The notes under the pieces: generated by a model
The model's input: the letters and a program-made list of their open reading frames with translations, nothing else
Told to the model about the DNA's origin: nothing
Databases searched by the model: none
Source of the DNA: Corallococcus macrosporus
Lineage (GTDB): Bacteria; Myxococcota; Myxococcia; Myxococcales; Myxococcaceae
NCBI RefSeq assembly: GCF_017302985.1
Contig: NZ_JAFIMU010000007.1
Span: forward strand, 496,001 to 560,000
Reading direction: 5' to 3'
DNA: 64,000 nucleotides
Translations under genes and position numbers: made by a program
Part shown: in pieces, positions 49,320 through 57,938 of the stretch
How positions within the stretch are numbered: the first letter of the stretch is position 1
Layout of the letters: every line of letters starts with the position of its first letter

Positions 49320-50036
49320 TCACCCGGGACGCCCCTCCTCCAGCTCCGCGGCCTCGCCCCCCGAGCGGCGGAAGGCGTTCACCAGCCGGTGCGCATGGCG
49401 CGTCGTCTCCGGCTCGCGGTAGCGGGGGCTCGCCTTCAGCACCCACTCCACGGCGGTGTCCAGGTCCATGCGGTGGCCGGGTGAGACGTACACGGGGCTG
49501 ACGCCCGCGCGGGTGCGGACCGCCATGCCCACCACCTCGCCCTTGTGGGTGATGGGGGACGTGGCGCCCCGCCGCTCCGCGAGCTTCCCGGGCGTGCCCA
49601 CCAGCAGGGACTTCGCGCAGCCGATGGACGGGATGTCGAACAGCAGCCCGCCATGGCACGCGATGCCCACCCGCCGAGGGTGCGCGGTGCCCTGGCCGTC
49701 GAAGATGAGCACGTCGGGGCGGACCGTGAGCCGCTTCCAGACGGCGGCCAGCACCGGCAGCTCGCGGAAGGACAGCAGGCCGGGGACATAGGGGAACGTC
49801 AGCGGCACCGCGGCCACGGCGCGGGCCACCGGTTCCAGCGTCGCCGCGTCCAGCACCACCATGCCGCCATAGCCCGTGTCGTTGCCCTTCTCCGTGGAGA
49901 TGTCCGCGCCCGCCAGGCGGGTGACGCGCAGGCCCGGGGGCGGTTCGAGGATGAGCTGCTCGCGCAGGCGCTTCTGCAGGGCCACGGCCTCCGTGGGCGT
50001 CACGTTCCAGTCATGCGGGGCTCGCGGTGACTCCAT
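49320..50036 (-). CDS. nfi: Endonuclease V
   Basis: A 238-residue repair nuclease that nicks DNA one base 3' of deoxyinosine. Seen: the first metal strand RLAGADIS (around 42), the PYVPGLLSFRE element that positions the catalytic glutamate, and DGQGTAHPRRVGIACHGG with the following IGCAKSLL. The ATG at 50036 has GGGAGGAG 6 nt upstream and sets normal length; the open frame beyond it is a shadow of the LysR gene. Deoxyinosine arises by adenine deamination. Stand-alone, divergent from the LysR gene. Confidence 0.95.
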   Translation of the reverse strand: MESPRAPHDWNVTPTEAVALQKRLREQLILEPPPGLRVTRLAGADISTEKGNDTGYGGMVVLDAATLEPVARAVAAVPLTFPYVPGLLSFRELPVLAAVWKRLTVRPDVLIFDGQGTAHPRRVGIACHGGLLFDIPSIGCAKSLLVGTPGKLAERRGATSPITHKGEVVGMAVRTRAGVSPVYVSPGHRMDLDTAVEWVLKASPRYREPETTRHAHRLVNAFRRSGGEAAELEEGRPG

Positions 50037-50125
50037 GGGTCTCCTCCCGTGAACCCAACACTGTGCATCGTCCGGCCGGAGCGTGACCGCCGCTCCCTCC
50101 CCCTGCGTCCAGGAGCGGACGGACA

Positions 50126-50131
50126 TAGACT
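50126..50131 (+). promoter_or_regulatory. -10-like box of the LysR gene
   Basis: TAGACT in CATAGACTG lies 28 nt before the ATG at 50160; an AAGGAG ribosome-binding site lies at 50143-50148. Confidence 0.35.
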
Positions 50132-50159
50132 GGGCGGATTGTGAAGGAGTGCGTACAGA

Positions 50160-51062
50160 ATGCGCGGGAATGACTTCGCGGACCTGAAGGCCTTCGCGGC
50201 CATCGTGGAGCACGGCAACTTCACGCGCGCCGCGTCGCACCTGCGCGTCTCCCCTTCCGCGCTCAGCCAGACACTGCGGGCGCTGGAGGAGCGCCTGGGG
50301 GTCCGGCTGCTCAACCGCACCACGCGCAGCGTCGCGGTGACGGAGGCCGGGGCGCGGCTGCTCGCGAGGCTGAGGCCGGCCATGGAGGAGTTGGAGGCAG
50401 CGGTGGCGGACGTGAAGGACCTCCGCGACACGCCCGCCGGCACGGTGCGGATCCAGGCGGCCCGCTTCGGTGCCATCTCCTACCTGGAGCCGCTGTTCGG
50501 GAAGTTCCACGCGGCCCACCCGGACATCGTGCTGGACCTCACGGTGGACGACGCCATCACCGACCTGGTGGCCGGAGGCTTCGACGTGGGCATCCGGCTG
50601 GGCGAGTGGCTGGACCAGGACATGGTGGCGGTGAAGCTGGGAGGCCCGCTGCGTCAGGTGCCCGTCGCCTCGCCGCGCTACCTCGCGAAGCACGGCACGC
50701 CCAGGCAGCCCCGCGACCTGCTCAAGCACCGGTGCATCAACTGGCGCCAGCCGGGCTCCGGCGGCATCTACGCGTGGGAGTTCAAGAAGGGCGGCGGCGA
50801 CTGGTTCTCCATCGCGGTGAAGGGACCGCTCGTCGTCAGCGACCGCGCGCTCGCGCTGTCCGCCGCGCTTCAGGACGTGGGCATCGCGTTCTGGGCGGAG
50901 GAACGCGTGCGCCCCCATGTGCAGTCCGGGAAGCTGGTGACGCTGATGGAAGACTGGTGCGCGCCCTTCCCCGGCTTCTTCCTCTACTACCCGAAGCAGA
51001 AGCACACGCCGCCACCGGTGCGCGCCTTCGTGCAGTTCCTGCGTCAGGCGTGGTCCTCCTGA
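50160..51062 (+). CDS. LysR-family transcriptional regulator
   Basis: A 300-residue regulator. The helix-turn-helix is at about 17-40 (NFTRAASHLRVSPSALSQTLRALEERLG) and the substrate-binding domain spans 90-300 (VRIQAARFGAISYLEPLF, VRLGEWLDQDMVAVKLGG-like core). It belongs to the common CrgA-like branch with a two-domain effector fold. It lies next to an SDR gene on the same strand, a frequent target arrangement, but only about 115 nt separates them and an SDR promoter box exists. Confidence 0.92.
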   Translation: MRGNDFADLKAFAAIVEHGNFTRAASHLRVSPSALSQTLRALEERLGVRLLNRTTRSVAVTEAGARLLARLRPAMEELEAAVADVKDLRDTPAGTVRIQAARFGAISYLEPLFGKFHAAHPDIVLDLTVDDAITDLVAGGFDVGIRLGEWLDQDMVAVKLGGPLRQVPVASPRYLAKHGTPRQPRDLLKHRCINWRQPGSGGIYAWEFKKGGGDWFSIAVKGPLVVSDRALALSAALQDVGIAFWAEERVRPHVQSGKLVTLMEDWCAPFPGFFLYYPKQKHTPPPVRAFVQFLRQAWSS

Positions 51063-51068
51063 TTCTGT

Positions 51069-51089
51069 ATGGCTTCCTTCACAAGCCAT
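51069..51089 (+). terminator. Hairpin after the LysR gene
   Basis: ATGGCTT/AAGCCAT with a 7-nt loop starts 6 nt after the LysR stop. There is no T-run, so termination is uncertain. Confidence 0.35.
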
Positions 51090-51126
51090 GAGGACTGCCG
51101 CGCATTCTCAACACAATCCGCGCCGC

Positions 51127-51132
51127 TATCTT
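51127..51132 (+). promoter_or_regulatory. TATCTT box of the SDR gene
   Basis: TATCTT in GCTATCTTG, the same context as the TATCCT boxes of the repeat-protein genes, lies 45 nt before the ATG at 51178. Confidence 0.35.
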
Positions 51133-51177
51133 GAAGCCATCCCAGCCACTCACGGCTGCAAGAGAGGACATGGCGCC

Positions 51178-52047
51178 ATGGCAACGAACGACTCGAAGGT
51201 GTGGTTCATCACGGGCATCTCGCGGGGCCTGGGACGGGAGCTGGCGAAGGCCGTCCTGGCGCGCGGTGACGTCGTCATCGGGACGACTCGCGATGGGACG
51301 TCGGGCCTGGAGGCTCGCGCCGGCGCGCTGCACGTGCTGACGCTGGAGCTGACCGACGCGGCGCGGATCCCCCAGGTGGTGAAGCAGGCGCACGCGCTGC
51401 ATGGGCGTCTGGACGTGGTGGTGAACAACGCGGGCTACGGCCTGCTGGGCGCCATCGAGGAGGCGACGGCGGAGGAGGCACGCCACGTCTTCGACGTGAA
51501 CTTCTTCGGACCGCTGCGCGTGGTCCAGGCCGCGCTGCCCTTCCTGCGGGCGCAGCGGAAGGGACACGTCGTGAACATCACCTCCATCGCGGGCCTGGCG
51601 CCCATGGCGGGCTCCGGGCTGTACGCGGCGGCGAAGTGCGCGCTGGAGGGCCTGTCGCTGAGCCTGGCGCAGGAGGTGGCGCCGCTGGGCGTGAAGGTGA
51701 CGTTGGTGGAGCCGGGGGCGTTCCGCACGGACTTCCTGTCCCAGCACTCGCGCCGGGAGAGCCAGGGCCGCATCGAGGACTACGCGAAGACGGCCGGCGC
51801 GGTGGTGGAGTACCTGGGGAAGATCTCCGGCAAGCAGCTGGGCGACCCGGCCCTGGGCGCGAAGGCCATCGTGGACGCGGTGGTGGCGGACGCCGCGCCG
51901 CTGCACCTGGTGCTGGGCTCGGACGCGCTGCGCCGCACGCGCGAGCGGGTGGGCATCCTCAGCGGCGAGCTGGACCGGTGGGAGGCCGTCACGAAGAGCA
52001 CGGACCTCACCGGCCCGGAGGCCGCGGGCACGCTGCGGCCGTCCTGA
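51178..52047 (+). CDS. Short-chain dehydrogenase/reductase
   Basis: A 289-residue classical SDR. TGISRGLG binds the nucleotide (12-19), NNAGYG follows at about 82-87, and the catalytic YxxxK is YAAAK with the preceding Ser in NITSIAG. The 40-residue tail carries a Thr/Arg-rich end. The ATG at 51178 has GAGAGGAC upstream. Substrate unknown; the upstream LysR gene may control it. Confidence 0.92.
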   Translation: MATNDSKVWFITGISRGLGRELAKAVLARGDVVIGTTRDGTSGLEARAGALHVLTLELTDAARIPQVVKQAHALHGRLDVVVNNAGYGLLGAIEEATAEEARHVFDVNFFGPLRVVQAALPFLRAQRKGHVVNITSIAGLAPMAGSGLYAAAKCALEGLSLSLAQEVAPLGVKVTLVEPGAFRTDFLSQHSRRESQGRIEDYAKTAGAVVEYLGKISGKQLGDPALGAKAIVDAVVADAAPLHLVLGSDALRRTRERVGILSGELDRWEAVTKSTDLTGPEAAGTLRPS

Positions 52048-52066
52048 CGGGTGGGGTTGTCAGGAA

Positions 52067-52080
52067 GCGCCCGGGGGCGC
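52067..52080 (+). terminator. Small GC hairpin after the SDR gene
   Basis: GCGCCC/GGGCGC with a 2-nt loop lies 19 nt after the SDR stop; without a T-run it is a weak terminator candidate. Confidence 0.25.
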
Positions 52081-52120
52081 CGTCCCGGGCCAGGGTTCCC
52101 TTCCTGGAGGCTCGAAGCCC

Positions 52121-52369
52121 ATGGCGACGCTCAACATCACCCTCGATGGACACTCGGCGGACGTGCCGGTGGAGCTGGAGCGGCACATCAGCGACGCCGA
52201 CGTGCGCCGCATCGCGGTGGAGCTGGTGCGCTCGGGCGGCGTGCCCGGCCTGCACCGCTTCGAGCTGCGGGAGGAGGCCTTCCAGCACTACGTCGTGGAC
52301 CGCTTCCGGGGCGCGCACGGCGAGGAGCGCATCTACCTGCGTCCGAAGGTGCCCTTCGGGGCGTGCTGA
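52121..52369 (+). CDS. Small protein, possible ubiquitin-like fold
   Basis: An 82-residue protein. Strand-like LNITLDG (4-10), helix-like SDADVRRIAVELVRSG (23-38) and further strands (LHRFEL, RIYLRPKVPFG) would suit a beta-grasp order, but I cannot be certain without structure prediction. It ends in PFGAC and lacks the usual Gly-Gly tail. Evidence for a ubiquitin-like role is mainly that the E1/ThiF gene starts 11 nt downstream. GGAGG lies 10 nt before the ATG. Confidence 0.6.
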   Translation: MATLNITLDGHSADVPVELERHISDADVRRIAVELVRSGGVPGLHRFELREEAFQHYVVDRFRGAHGEERIYLRPKVPFGAC

Positions 52370-52380
52370 GGACCGCCGCC

Positions 52381-53019
52381 ATGCGCATCGTCTTCTGTGG
52401 CGTGGGGGCCATCGGGTCCGCGGCGGTGATGTTGTGCCGCAACCTGGACGCGACATTGGTGTTCATCGACTTCGACCGGGTGGAGTCGAAGAACCTGCTG
52501 TCGCAGGCCTACGTGAAGCCGTCCGTCGGCAAGAACAAGGCGGAGGCGCTGAAGCTCCAGCTGCACAACCTTCACGGTGTGAAGGCGGAGTCCTTCGGCG
52601 TGCGCCTCACGCGCGACAACGTGGAGGCGCTCTGCAAGGGCGCGGGCCTGCTGGTGGATTGTTTCGACAACCAGGACAGCCGCCAGTTGCTCAGCGACCA
52701 CGCCCGGAAGACGGGCATGCCGCTGGTGCACGGCGCGGTGTCCGCGGACGGCACGTTCGGGCTGGTGCGCTGGGATGAGCGCTTCACGCCCGACGCCGAG
52801 GACGCGCAGGGCCAGGCCACCTGCGAGGGCGGCGAGCACCTGCCGCTCCTGGGCCTGCTGGCCGCGACGCTCGCGCGGGCGGTGCAGGACTTCCGCAAGC
52901 ACGGGGTGAAGCGGGACGCGTTCGTGAACCTGAACGCCGTCACCCCGCTCGCGCCAGGTCCGTGCGCGCCTGGTCGAAGCGCACCAGCGCCTGGACGATG
53001 TCCTCCTTCGAGTCCGTGA
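52381..53019 (+). CDS. E1/ThiF-like adenylyltransferase
   Basis: A 212-residue ThiF/MoeB/E1-family enzyme, shorter than most. Seen: nucleotide-binding GVGAIG (7-12), IDFDRVESKNL (29-39), K51, and the conserved aspartate motif DCFDNQDSR (93-101). C148 in ATCEGG may be the thioester cysteine. Such enzymes adenylate the C-terminus of a ubiquitin-like or sulfur-carrier protein; the neighbour just upstream is the obvious candidate. The last 20 residues are low complexity and run antisense over the end of the LOG gene, so the true C-terminus may be close to residue 190. Confidence 0.85.
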   Translation: MRIVFCGVGAIGSAAVMLCRNLDATLVFIDFDRVESKNLLSQAYVKPSVGKNKAEALKLQLHNLHGVKAESFGVRLTRDNVEALCKGAGLLVDCFDNQDSRQLLSDHARKTGMPLVHGAVSADGTFGLVRWDERFTPDAEDAQGQATCEGGEHLPLLGLLAATLARAVQDFRKHGVKRDAFVNLNAVTPLAPGPCAPGRSAPAPGRCPPSSP

Positions 53020-54091
53020 GGAGCAGGTGGCGCGCGTAGCCGTGCCCCCGGGCCAGGTGCTCCAGCAGTGGGTACACGGGCCGGGTCTTCGTCCAGAACT
53101 CGCGGCCCAGGAAGAGCATGGGGCTGATGACGCCCACGGTGTTGTAGTGGTTCTGGCAGGCGTCCTGGAAGATCTCCTGCACGGTGCCCGCGCTGCCGGG
53201 TGAGTAGACGACGCCGCCCCGCGCGATGGTGAGCAGGCCCTCCTCGCGCACGCTGTTGGCGAAGTACTTGGCGATGCGCGTGGCGAAGGGGTTGGGCGGC
53301 TCGTGGCCGTAGAGCCAGGTGGGGATGCCCAGGCTGTCGCCCATCGCCGCCGCGTCGCGCAGGGGCCAGGTGGCGCGCACCTCGAAGGCCCGCGCCAGCC
53401 AGTCCCGGTCCTTGTACGACGGAGCGCGCGCCAGCACCGTGAGCGCCGCGTCCAGCTCGTCGTCCGCGCGCCCCGCGAACCACGCGCCCAGGTGCGTGGC
53501 CTCCATGGCGCCCGGGCCGCCGCCGCTCACGAGGAAGAAGCCCAGGCGTGCCAGCGCGCGGGCCAGCTCCGCCACGGCGCGGTAGTCCTCCTGCCCCCGC
53601 AGCATCGAGTGCCCGCCCATGATGGCCACCACCCGGCGAGGCCGGCCCTGGTCGAGCAGCGCCTCCTCCAGCGCGTCGCTGATGGCGTGGTCGTGAAGCC
53701 GCTGCGCCAGCATCTCCAGGAGGGACGGCGGATGGGCGCCGCCGCGCGAGTTCCAGTGCGCGTAGATGCGCGCGTCCAGCGTGTCCGCGTAGGTCTCCGG
53801 CCGGGTCGGGTCGAAGCCCGCGTACAGCTCCTCCGGCGTGTAGAGACCTCCCCGGTAGGGACAGTAGGGCAGCCCGGAGAACGGCGGGAACACCATGGCG
53901 CCCCGCGCGAGGACCTGTTGCAGCGTCTCCGGCTCCATCAGGCAACCCAGGAAGACAGTACCGGTGAGGTCCGCGCCGAGCAGCGCGGCGCTCGACGCCC
54001 GCAGGTCCAGGCCCTGGAGGATGACGTTGGCGAGGCTGCGGCCATCGCGCAGGTGCTGCTCGAACGCAGCCAGGGTCTCGAGTTCCGTCAT
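52940..54091 (-). CDS. LOG-family nucleotide-binding protein
   Basis: A 383-residue protein. The first 130 residues are an extra N-terminal part (GLPYCPYRGGLYTPEELYAGF). The core (about 140-340) is the Rossmann-like LOG fold with SGGGPGAMEATHLGA and YSPGSAGTVQEIF, which replaces the PGGxGTxxE motif of cytokinin-nucleotide phosphoribohydrolases. LOG-like enzymes cleave nucleoside 5'-monophosphates; here the substrate is unknown. Its 3' end overlaps the convergent E1 gene by 80 nt. Confidence 0.88.
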   Translation of the reverse strand: MTELETLAAFEQHLRDGRSLANVILQGLDLRASSAALLGADLTGTVFLGCLMEPETLQQVLARGAMVFPPFSGLPYCPYRGGLYTPEELYAGFDPTRPETYADTLDARIYAHWNSRGGAHPPSLLEMLAQRLHDHAISDALEEALLDQGRPRRVVAIMGGHSMLRGQEDYRAVAELARALARLGFFLVSGGGPGAMEATHLGAWFAGRADDELDAALTVLARAPSYKDRDWLARAFEVRATWPLRDAAAMGDSLGIPTWLYGHEPPNPFATRIAKYFANSVREEGLLTIARGGVVYSPGSAGTVQEIFQDACQNHYNTVGVISPMLFLGREFWTKTRPVYPLLEHLARGHGYARHLLLTDSKEDIVQALVRFDQARTDLARAG

Positions 54092-54129
54092 GGGGGGTGC
54101 TCCGCGAGGTGCGTGTCCGGAAAGGGGAG

Positions 54130-54135
54130 TATCCT
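54130..54135 (+). promoter_or_regulatory. TATCCTA divergent promoter box
   Basis: TATCCT on the plus strand and TAGGAT on the minus strand overlap at 54130-54136. It could serve both the LOG gene and the next gene. Confidence 0.35.
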
Positions 54136-54181
54136 AGCGTTGCCCTTTTCCAACCGCGCGGTGAGCGCCAAAGGAAGCCCT

Positions 54182-55510
54182 GTGCCAGGCGACGTCATCG
54201 TGCTGCCAGTCCCCGTGGTGCCGGACCCCATCGTCTTTCCGGAGGACCCCTACTGGAAGGAACAGGAGCGGATGCAGGCGGAGGCCTGGCGGTACGTCCA
54301 GAAGACGCTGCGGGAGACCGGCATGCTCCCCAAGTGGGAGCTCCTGCTGCGCGACCCCAAGTTCGCGGCGGCGGTGGCGGCGGAGACGGCGCGCATCCTG
54401 GGCGAGGCGGCGGAAGAGCTCGCGAAGCGGCGGGGCATTGAGTACGGAATCCTGCTGAGCCTTCAGGCCTCCATGGAGGCGGACCGGAAACGCCAGGCCA
54501 CGGCCAAGCGCAAACGCGAAGCCGAGGAGGCCGAGGAAGAGTTCCAGCGCAAGCGCGTCCGGCTCAAGTACATCTCCGCGGAGCCCCGGGGCTTGCAGGG
54601 GTTGGTGAAGGAGCGCAACGTCGAACAAGAGCAGAACGTGACGTACGGCAAGTCCGCCGAGCTCCGCTCCAATCTCAAGCACTGGGCCAAGGGCAAGCAC
54701 AAGGGCGACCGGCTCGTCATCGTCGGGACGCTGAAGGGCGTGGAGCTGAAGGAGATCCTCCTGGCCATCGACCCGCGCATCGACGTGAGCGAGATCCAGG
54801 ACCACGTCAACTATGGCGGTGACCTGATGGTCATTGGCCTGGAGCCGAGGGATCCGGCCCAGCGGCTCCTATGGGGCAGGAACGATCGGCGAGTCGTCAC
54901 CAAGACGGTGCAGATGAAGTGGGGAGAGACCGCCGACCCCGAAGGCACGCTCGGGATGATCACCTACGCGGGCTTGCAGCTCGCCGGCCTGCGTGACGAG
55001 ACCCCCGCGCCCGGAGGCCTCCGGGTCATCTCCGTGGGCGTCCTCAACCCCGATCATCCCTGGAACAAGTTCGATGGCGTCTCCGCCGCCCTGCTCGTCC
55101 CCCAACTGCTGACCTCCTTCGCGGGAGGCGAGAACCGGACCTACAGCGTTCCGCGGGGTGGGCTCTACTCGACGGTGGATCGCATCGTCATCCGCACCCA
55201 GAACTGGACCTTCCGCTTCTACGTCGACGGAGAGAACATCCACCTGGCCTCCGCGACCTACACCCCCGACCAGCACGCGGACCTGCTCGCCGAGCCCCGC
55301 CCCGCCAAGGACAAGAGCGGTGAGATGGAGGGCATGTTGATCAAGACGAAGACGGAGGCGTGGATCCAGATGAGCGCCAGCACGAGCGGGCAGAAGAAGT
55401 ACAAGATCCCGCTCTCCGCGCTCCCGTCGTCGCTCAACTCCAAGGACAAGGTCGTCTTCACCGTCGACCCCAAGGGCAACCTCCTCAGTATCCGCAAGAA
55501 GGAGGACTGA
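54182..55510 (+). CDS. Unknown protein with charged helical segment
   Basis: A 442-residue protein from GTG 54182, which has AAGGAAG 5 nt upstream; GTG 54161 or TTG 54140 are alternatives. The first 90 residues are Pro-rich and then helical (YWKEQERMQAEAWRYVQKTLRE). Residues 95-135 are a strongly charged helix, likely a coiled coil (RKRQATAKRKREAEEAEEEF). The C-terminal half is beta-rich (FRFYVDGENIHLASATYTPDQ). I recognise no domain or signal peptide. It sits between the LOG gene and a lipase gene; the context does not tell its job. Confidence 0.75.
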   Translation: MPGDVIVLPVPVVPDPIVFPEDPYWKEQERMQAEAWRYVQKTLRETGMLPKWELLLRDPKFAAAVAAETARILGEAAEELAKRRGIEYGILLSLQASMEADRKRQATAKRKREAEEAEEEFQRKRVRLKYISAEPRGLQGLVKERNVEQEQNVTYGKSAELRSNLKHWAKGKHKGDRLVIVGTLKGVELKEILLAIDPRIDVSEIQDHVNYGGDLMVIGLEPRDPAQRLLWGRNDRRVVTKTVQMKWGETADPEGTLGMITYAGLQLAGLRDETPAPGGLRVISVGVLNPDHPWNKFDGVSAALLVPQLLTSFAGGENRTYSVPRGGLYSTVDRIVIRTQNWTFRFYVDGENIHLASATYTPDQHADLLAEPRPAKDKSGEMEGMLIKTKTEAWIQMSASTSGQKKYKIPLSALPSSLNSKDKVVFTVDPKGNLLSIRKKED

Positions 55511-55636
55511 GCGGAGGCTCCTTCCACTGCCAGGGCGTAAGGTCCACCCGTCCTTGTCCGGCGCCACCGTCCCGCCCTTTCCCCTCGCGACCGGGCAGGC
55601 CGTGGAGATGGCGAGGACGCCGGGCGCGTTGCCCTC

Positions 55637-56638
55637 CTAGCGGACCGGCTGCGCCACCGGCCGCTGCGGCAGGGCCTTCACGGACACCTTGGCGCGCGCC
55701 ACGTTGTCCGCGGTGGGCGCCTCGCTGGTGTCCTGGAGCGGGCCGTTGCTGTCCGAGTAGACGCCATCCGCGAAGGAGCCCACGAACAACTGGGGCGTGG
55801 CGGGCAGCGCGTTGGAGAGCACGGTGAGGTAGTTGTCCATCTCGTGCCGGATGGTCGCCTCCTGCGTGCTGGTATCCCAGTGCTTGTGGAAGAAGAGCAC
55901 GTCGAACTCCACGCCCACCTGGGTGTAGTTCAGCCCCGGCGGCAGCGTGGGTACCACGTCGTACTGGTTGACCACGCGCACCGTCGCGGGACTCGTGACG
56001 TACCGCGCGTAGGCCGTCCCCCAGGAGTCCGCGAGCCCGGCCTTCGGCGCCGCAAACGTGACGGTGATGACCTTCAGCGACGGCTGGCTCACCGCCAGGT
56101 CCAGCGCCAGCAACTCCGCCAGTCCTCCGCCCAGGCTGTGACCCGTCACGTAGAGCGTCTGGATGCCGTGGGCCTTCAGCCACGCGAACACCTGCGCCTG
56201 CAGGGACTGCGGCACGCCGGTGCCCGTGCCCGTGTAGATGCCCCAGAAGCCGCCGTGCACCTGCGGCACGGGCGACATCGCCGCGCCGGAGAACGGCGTG
56301 AAGGACGTGGTGGCGTAGTGCTCGTCCGCGCTCACGTCCGCCGCGGTCACGGTCCCGCGCAGCGCCAGCATCGCCGTGCTCGAAGCCGAGTCGGAGGTGA
56401 ACCACAGGCCGAACGCCTCCGCGGCCCCGCCCTTCTCCGGCACCCACGCGGTGAGGCTGTCCGCCTGCGTCCAGCCCGAAGGCGCGGAGTACGTCTTGCC
56501 GTTGAAGGCGGAGTAGGCCGCGACCACACCCTGCCCCATCCCCAGCACCTGGGTCGCGTCCAGCACGGGCTCGGGCGGCGTGATGAGCGGGCTCTGCTGC
56601 GGACGGGCGGCGGCAACGGACGGGGTCGTCATGGTCAA
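55637..56638 (-). CDS. Class 3 lipase (alpha/beta hydrolase)
   Basis: A 333-residue lipase. The nucleophile elbow GHSLGG holds S168; D227 (NQYDVVP) and H265 (IRHEMDNY) complete the triad in the usual order and spacing. The FAAPKAG block (195-201) is typical of class 3 (fungal-like) lipases, which hydrolyse triacylglycerols or related esters. There is no signal peptide, so it is cytoplasmic or secreted by another route. GGAG lies 7 nt before the ATG. Confidence 0.92.
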   Translation of the reverse strand: MTMTTPSVAAARPQQSPLITPPEPVLDATQVLGMGQGVVAAYSAFNGKTYSAPSGWTQADSLTAWVPEKGGAAEAFGLWFTSDSASSTAMLALRGTVTAADVSADEHYATTSFTPFSGAAMSPVPQVHGGFWGIYTGTGTGVPQSLQAQVFAWLKAHGIQTLYVTGHSLGGGLAELLALDLAVSQPSLKVITVTFAAPKAGLADSWGTAYARYVTSPATVRVVNQYDVVPTLPPGLNYTQVGVEFDVLFFHKHWDTSTQEATIRHEMDNYLTVLSNALPATPQLFVGSFADGVYSDSNGPLQDTSEAPTADNVARAKVSVKALPQRPVAQPVR

Positions 56639-56796
56639 CTCCAGGCGGGTGGAACGGGGCGAGGCATGTCGCCAGCCGTTGCCAGAACCGGGTTGCAGCG
56701 CCCATGCCGCACGCCGCCCCCTCGGAAGACCTCGCGGCGAGGGCGGGCCCGCGCGCGTTCGACGCGTCGACCGACGCGTCGAACCGCCTTGCCGGG

Positions 56797-57828
56797 TTAC
56801 TCGATGGACGCGACCTTGTCGTCCTTGCCGAACTTCACCCGCACCTTGGACGTCTTCGACTTCCAGTACGTCCAGGTGCTGGAGTTGAACGACGGCGTCT
56901 CATGCGGAGGCGGCGGGCCCCACGCCATGCGCACGGCCTCGCGGCTCATGCCGGGCTCCACCTCCGACGCGGAGACCTTCTTGCGGTCGTCCGGCGACAG
57001 GGCCTGGAGCTTCGCGGCCTGGTCCTCCGCCGCGAACGACGCCTGGAACAGCTTCCACGTCTCCGAACCCGAGCGGGAGTCGTTCTCGAACTCCAGCTCC
57101 GCGCCGGTCTCCACGACCTTGAACTTCACGGAGGACGAGCCCTTGTCCAGCACCTCCACGCGCGCGTTGAACGGGATGATGGGACCCTTGAGGTAGTTCA
57201 CCCAGGACACGGTGCCGTCATCGAAGTGGAAGTTGGCGGTCGCGTAGTAATAGGTCTTCTCCACCGGGAGCGGCGGGGGGGCGGGGGCCACGGGCTCGTC
57301 GCCAATCCGCACGACCTTGCCGTCCGGACCGAACTCCACCTCGAACGTGGAGAACTTCGAGCTCCAGTACGTCCAGCGGTTGCCCTGGAGCGACGGCGTC
57401 TTGTGCGGCGGCGGAGGCCCCACGGTCAGCAGCACCGCGTCACGCGACATCCCCTTGGCCAGCTCTCCGGCGCGGACCTGCTTCTGGTCCTCGGGCGACA
57501 GCGCGGCGATGCGCGCGGCCGGGTCCTCCGGCGCGAAGAAGCTGTTGAACAGCACGTTGATGGGCTTGCCCAGGCTCCGGTGCGTCACGAAGCGGAACTC
57601 GGCGCCCGAGTCCATCACCTTGCAGCGGATCTCGTCGTCATCCCGCTCGACGACCGCGACCTTCGCCCCCACGGGGATGGCCACGCCCTTGCCGCGGTAG
57701 TTCACCGCGGAGAGCTGGTTCTTGTTGAGCAGGAAGGTGGCCTGGGCAAACACCACCTCGGCCTGGGCACTCAGCGCCGTCAGCAACCCCAGCGCGAAGA
57801 GCGCGCCAAGGACATTCTTTCGATACAC
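56797..57828 (-). CDS. Exported protein with two BamE-like repeats
   Basis: A 343-residue exported protein (signal peptide 1-23, SAQA). Two clearly homologous halves, 27-178 and 193-343, each end in the GMSR(D/E)AV - GPPPPH - WTYW block that recalls the BamE/SmpA fold (a helix-turn-strand with a WxY core). The halves are about 30-40% alike by eye and joined by a Pro-rich linker. BamE proteins are single-domain lipoproteins of the outer-membrane assembly machine, but this one has no lipobox. Role unknown. Confidence 0.82.
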   Translation of the reverse strand: MYRKNVLGALFALGLLTALSAQAEVVFAQATFLLNKNQLSAVNYRGKGVAIPVGAKVAVVERDDDEIRCKVMDSGAEFRFVTHRSLGKPINVLFNSFFAPEDPAARIAALSPEDQKQVRAGELAKGMSRDAVLLTVGPPPPHKTPSLQGNRWTYWSSKFSTFEVEFGPDGKVVRIGDEPVAPAPPPLPVEKTYYYATANFHFDDGTVSWVNYLKGPIIPFNARVEVLDKGSSSVKFKVVETGAELEFENDSRSGSETWKLFQASFAAEDQAAKLQALSPDDRKKVSASEVEPGMSREAVRMAWGPPPPHETPSFNSSTWTYWKSKTSKVRVKFGKDDKVASIE

Positions 57829-57938
57829 GTAAACCCCCTCGGTTCAAGCAACGGCGTGGTTGTAGTGGTGTCACACGCGCGCCTGCAAGAGGGTCCGCCG
57901 CGCCTCGGAGTGCGCGCGGCGGTCCGGCCCGGGGCCGC

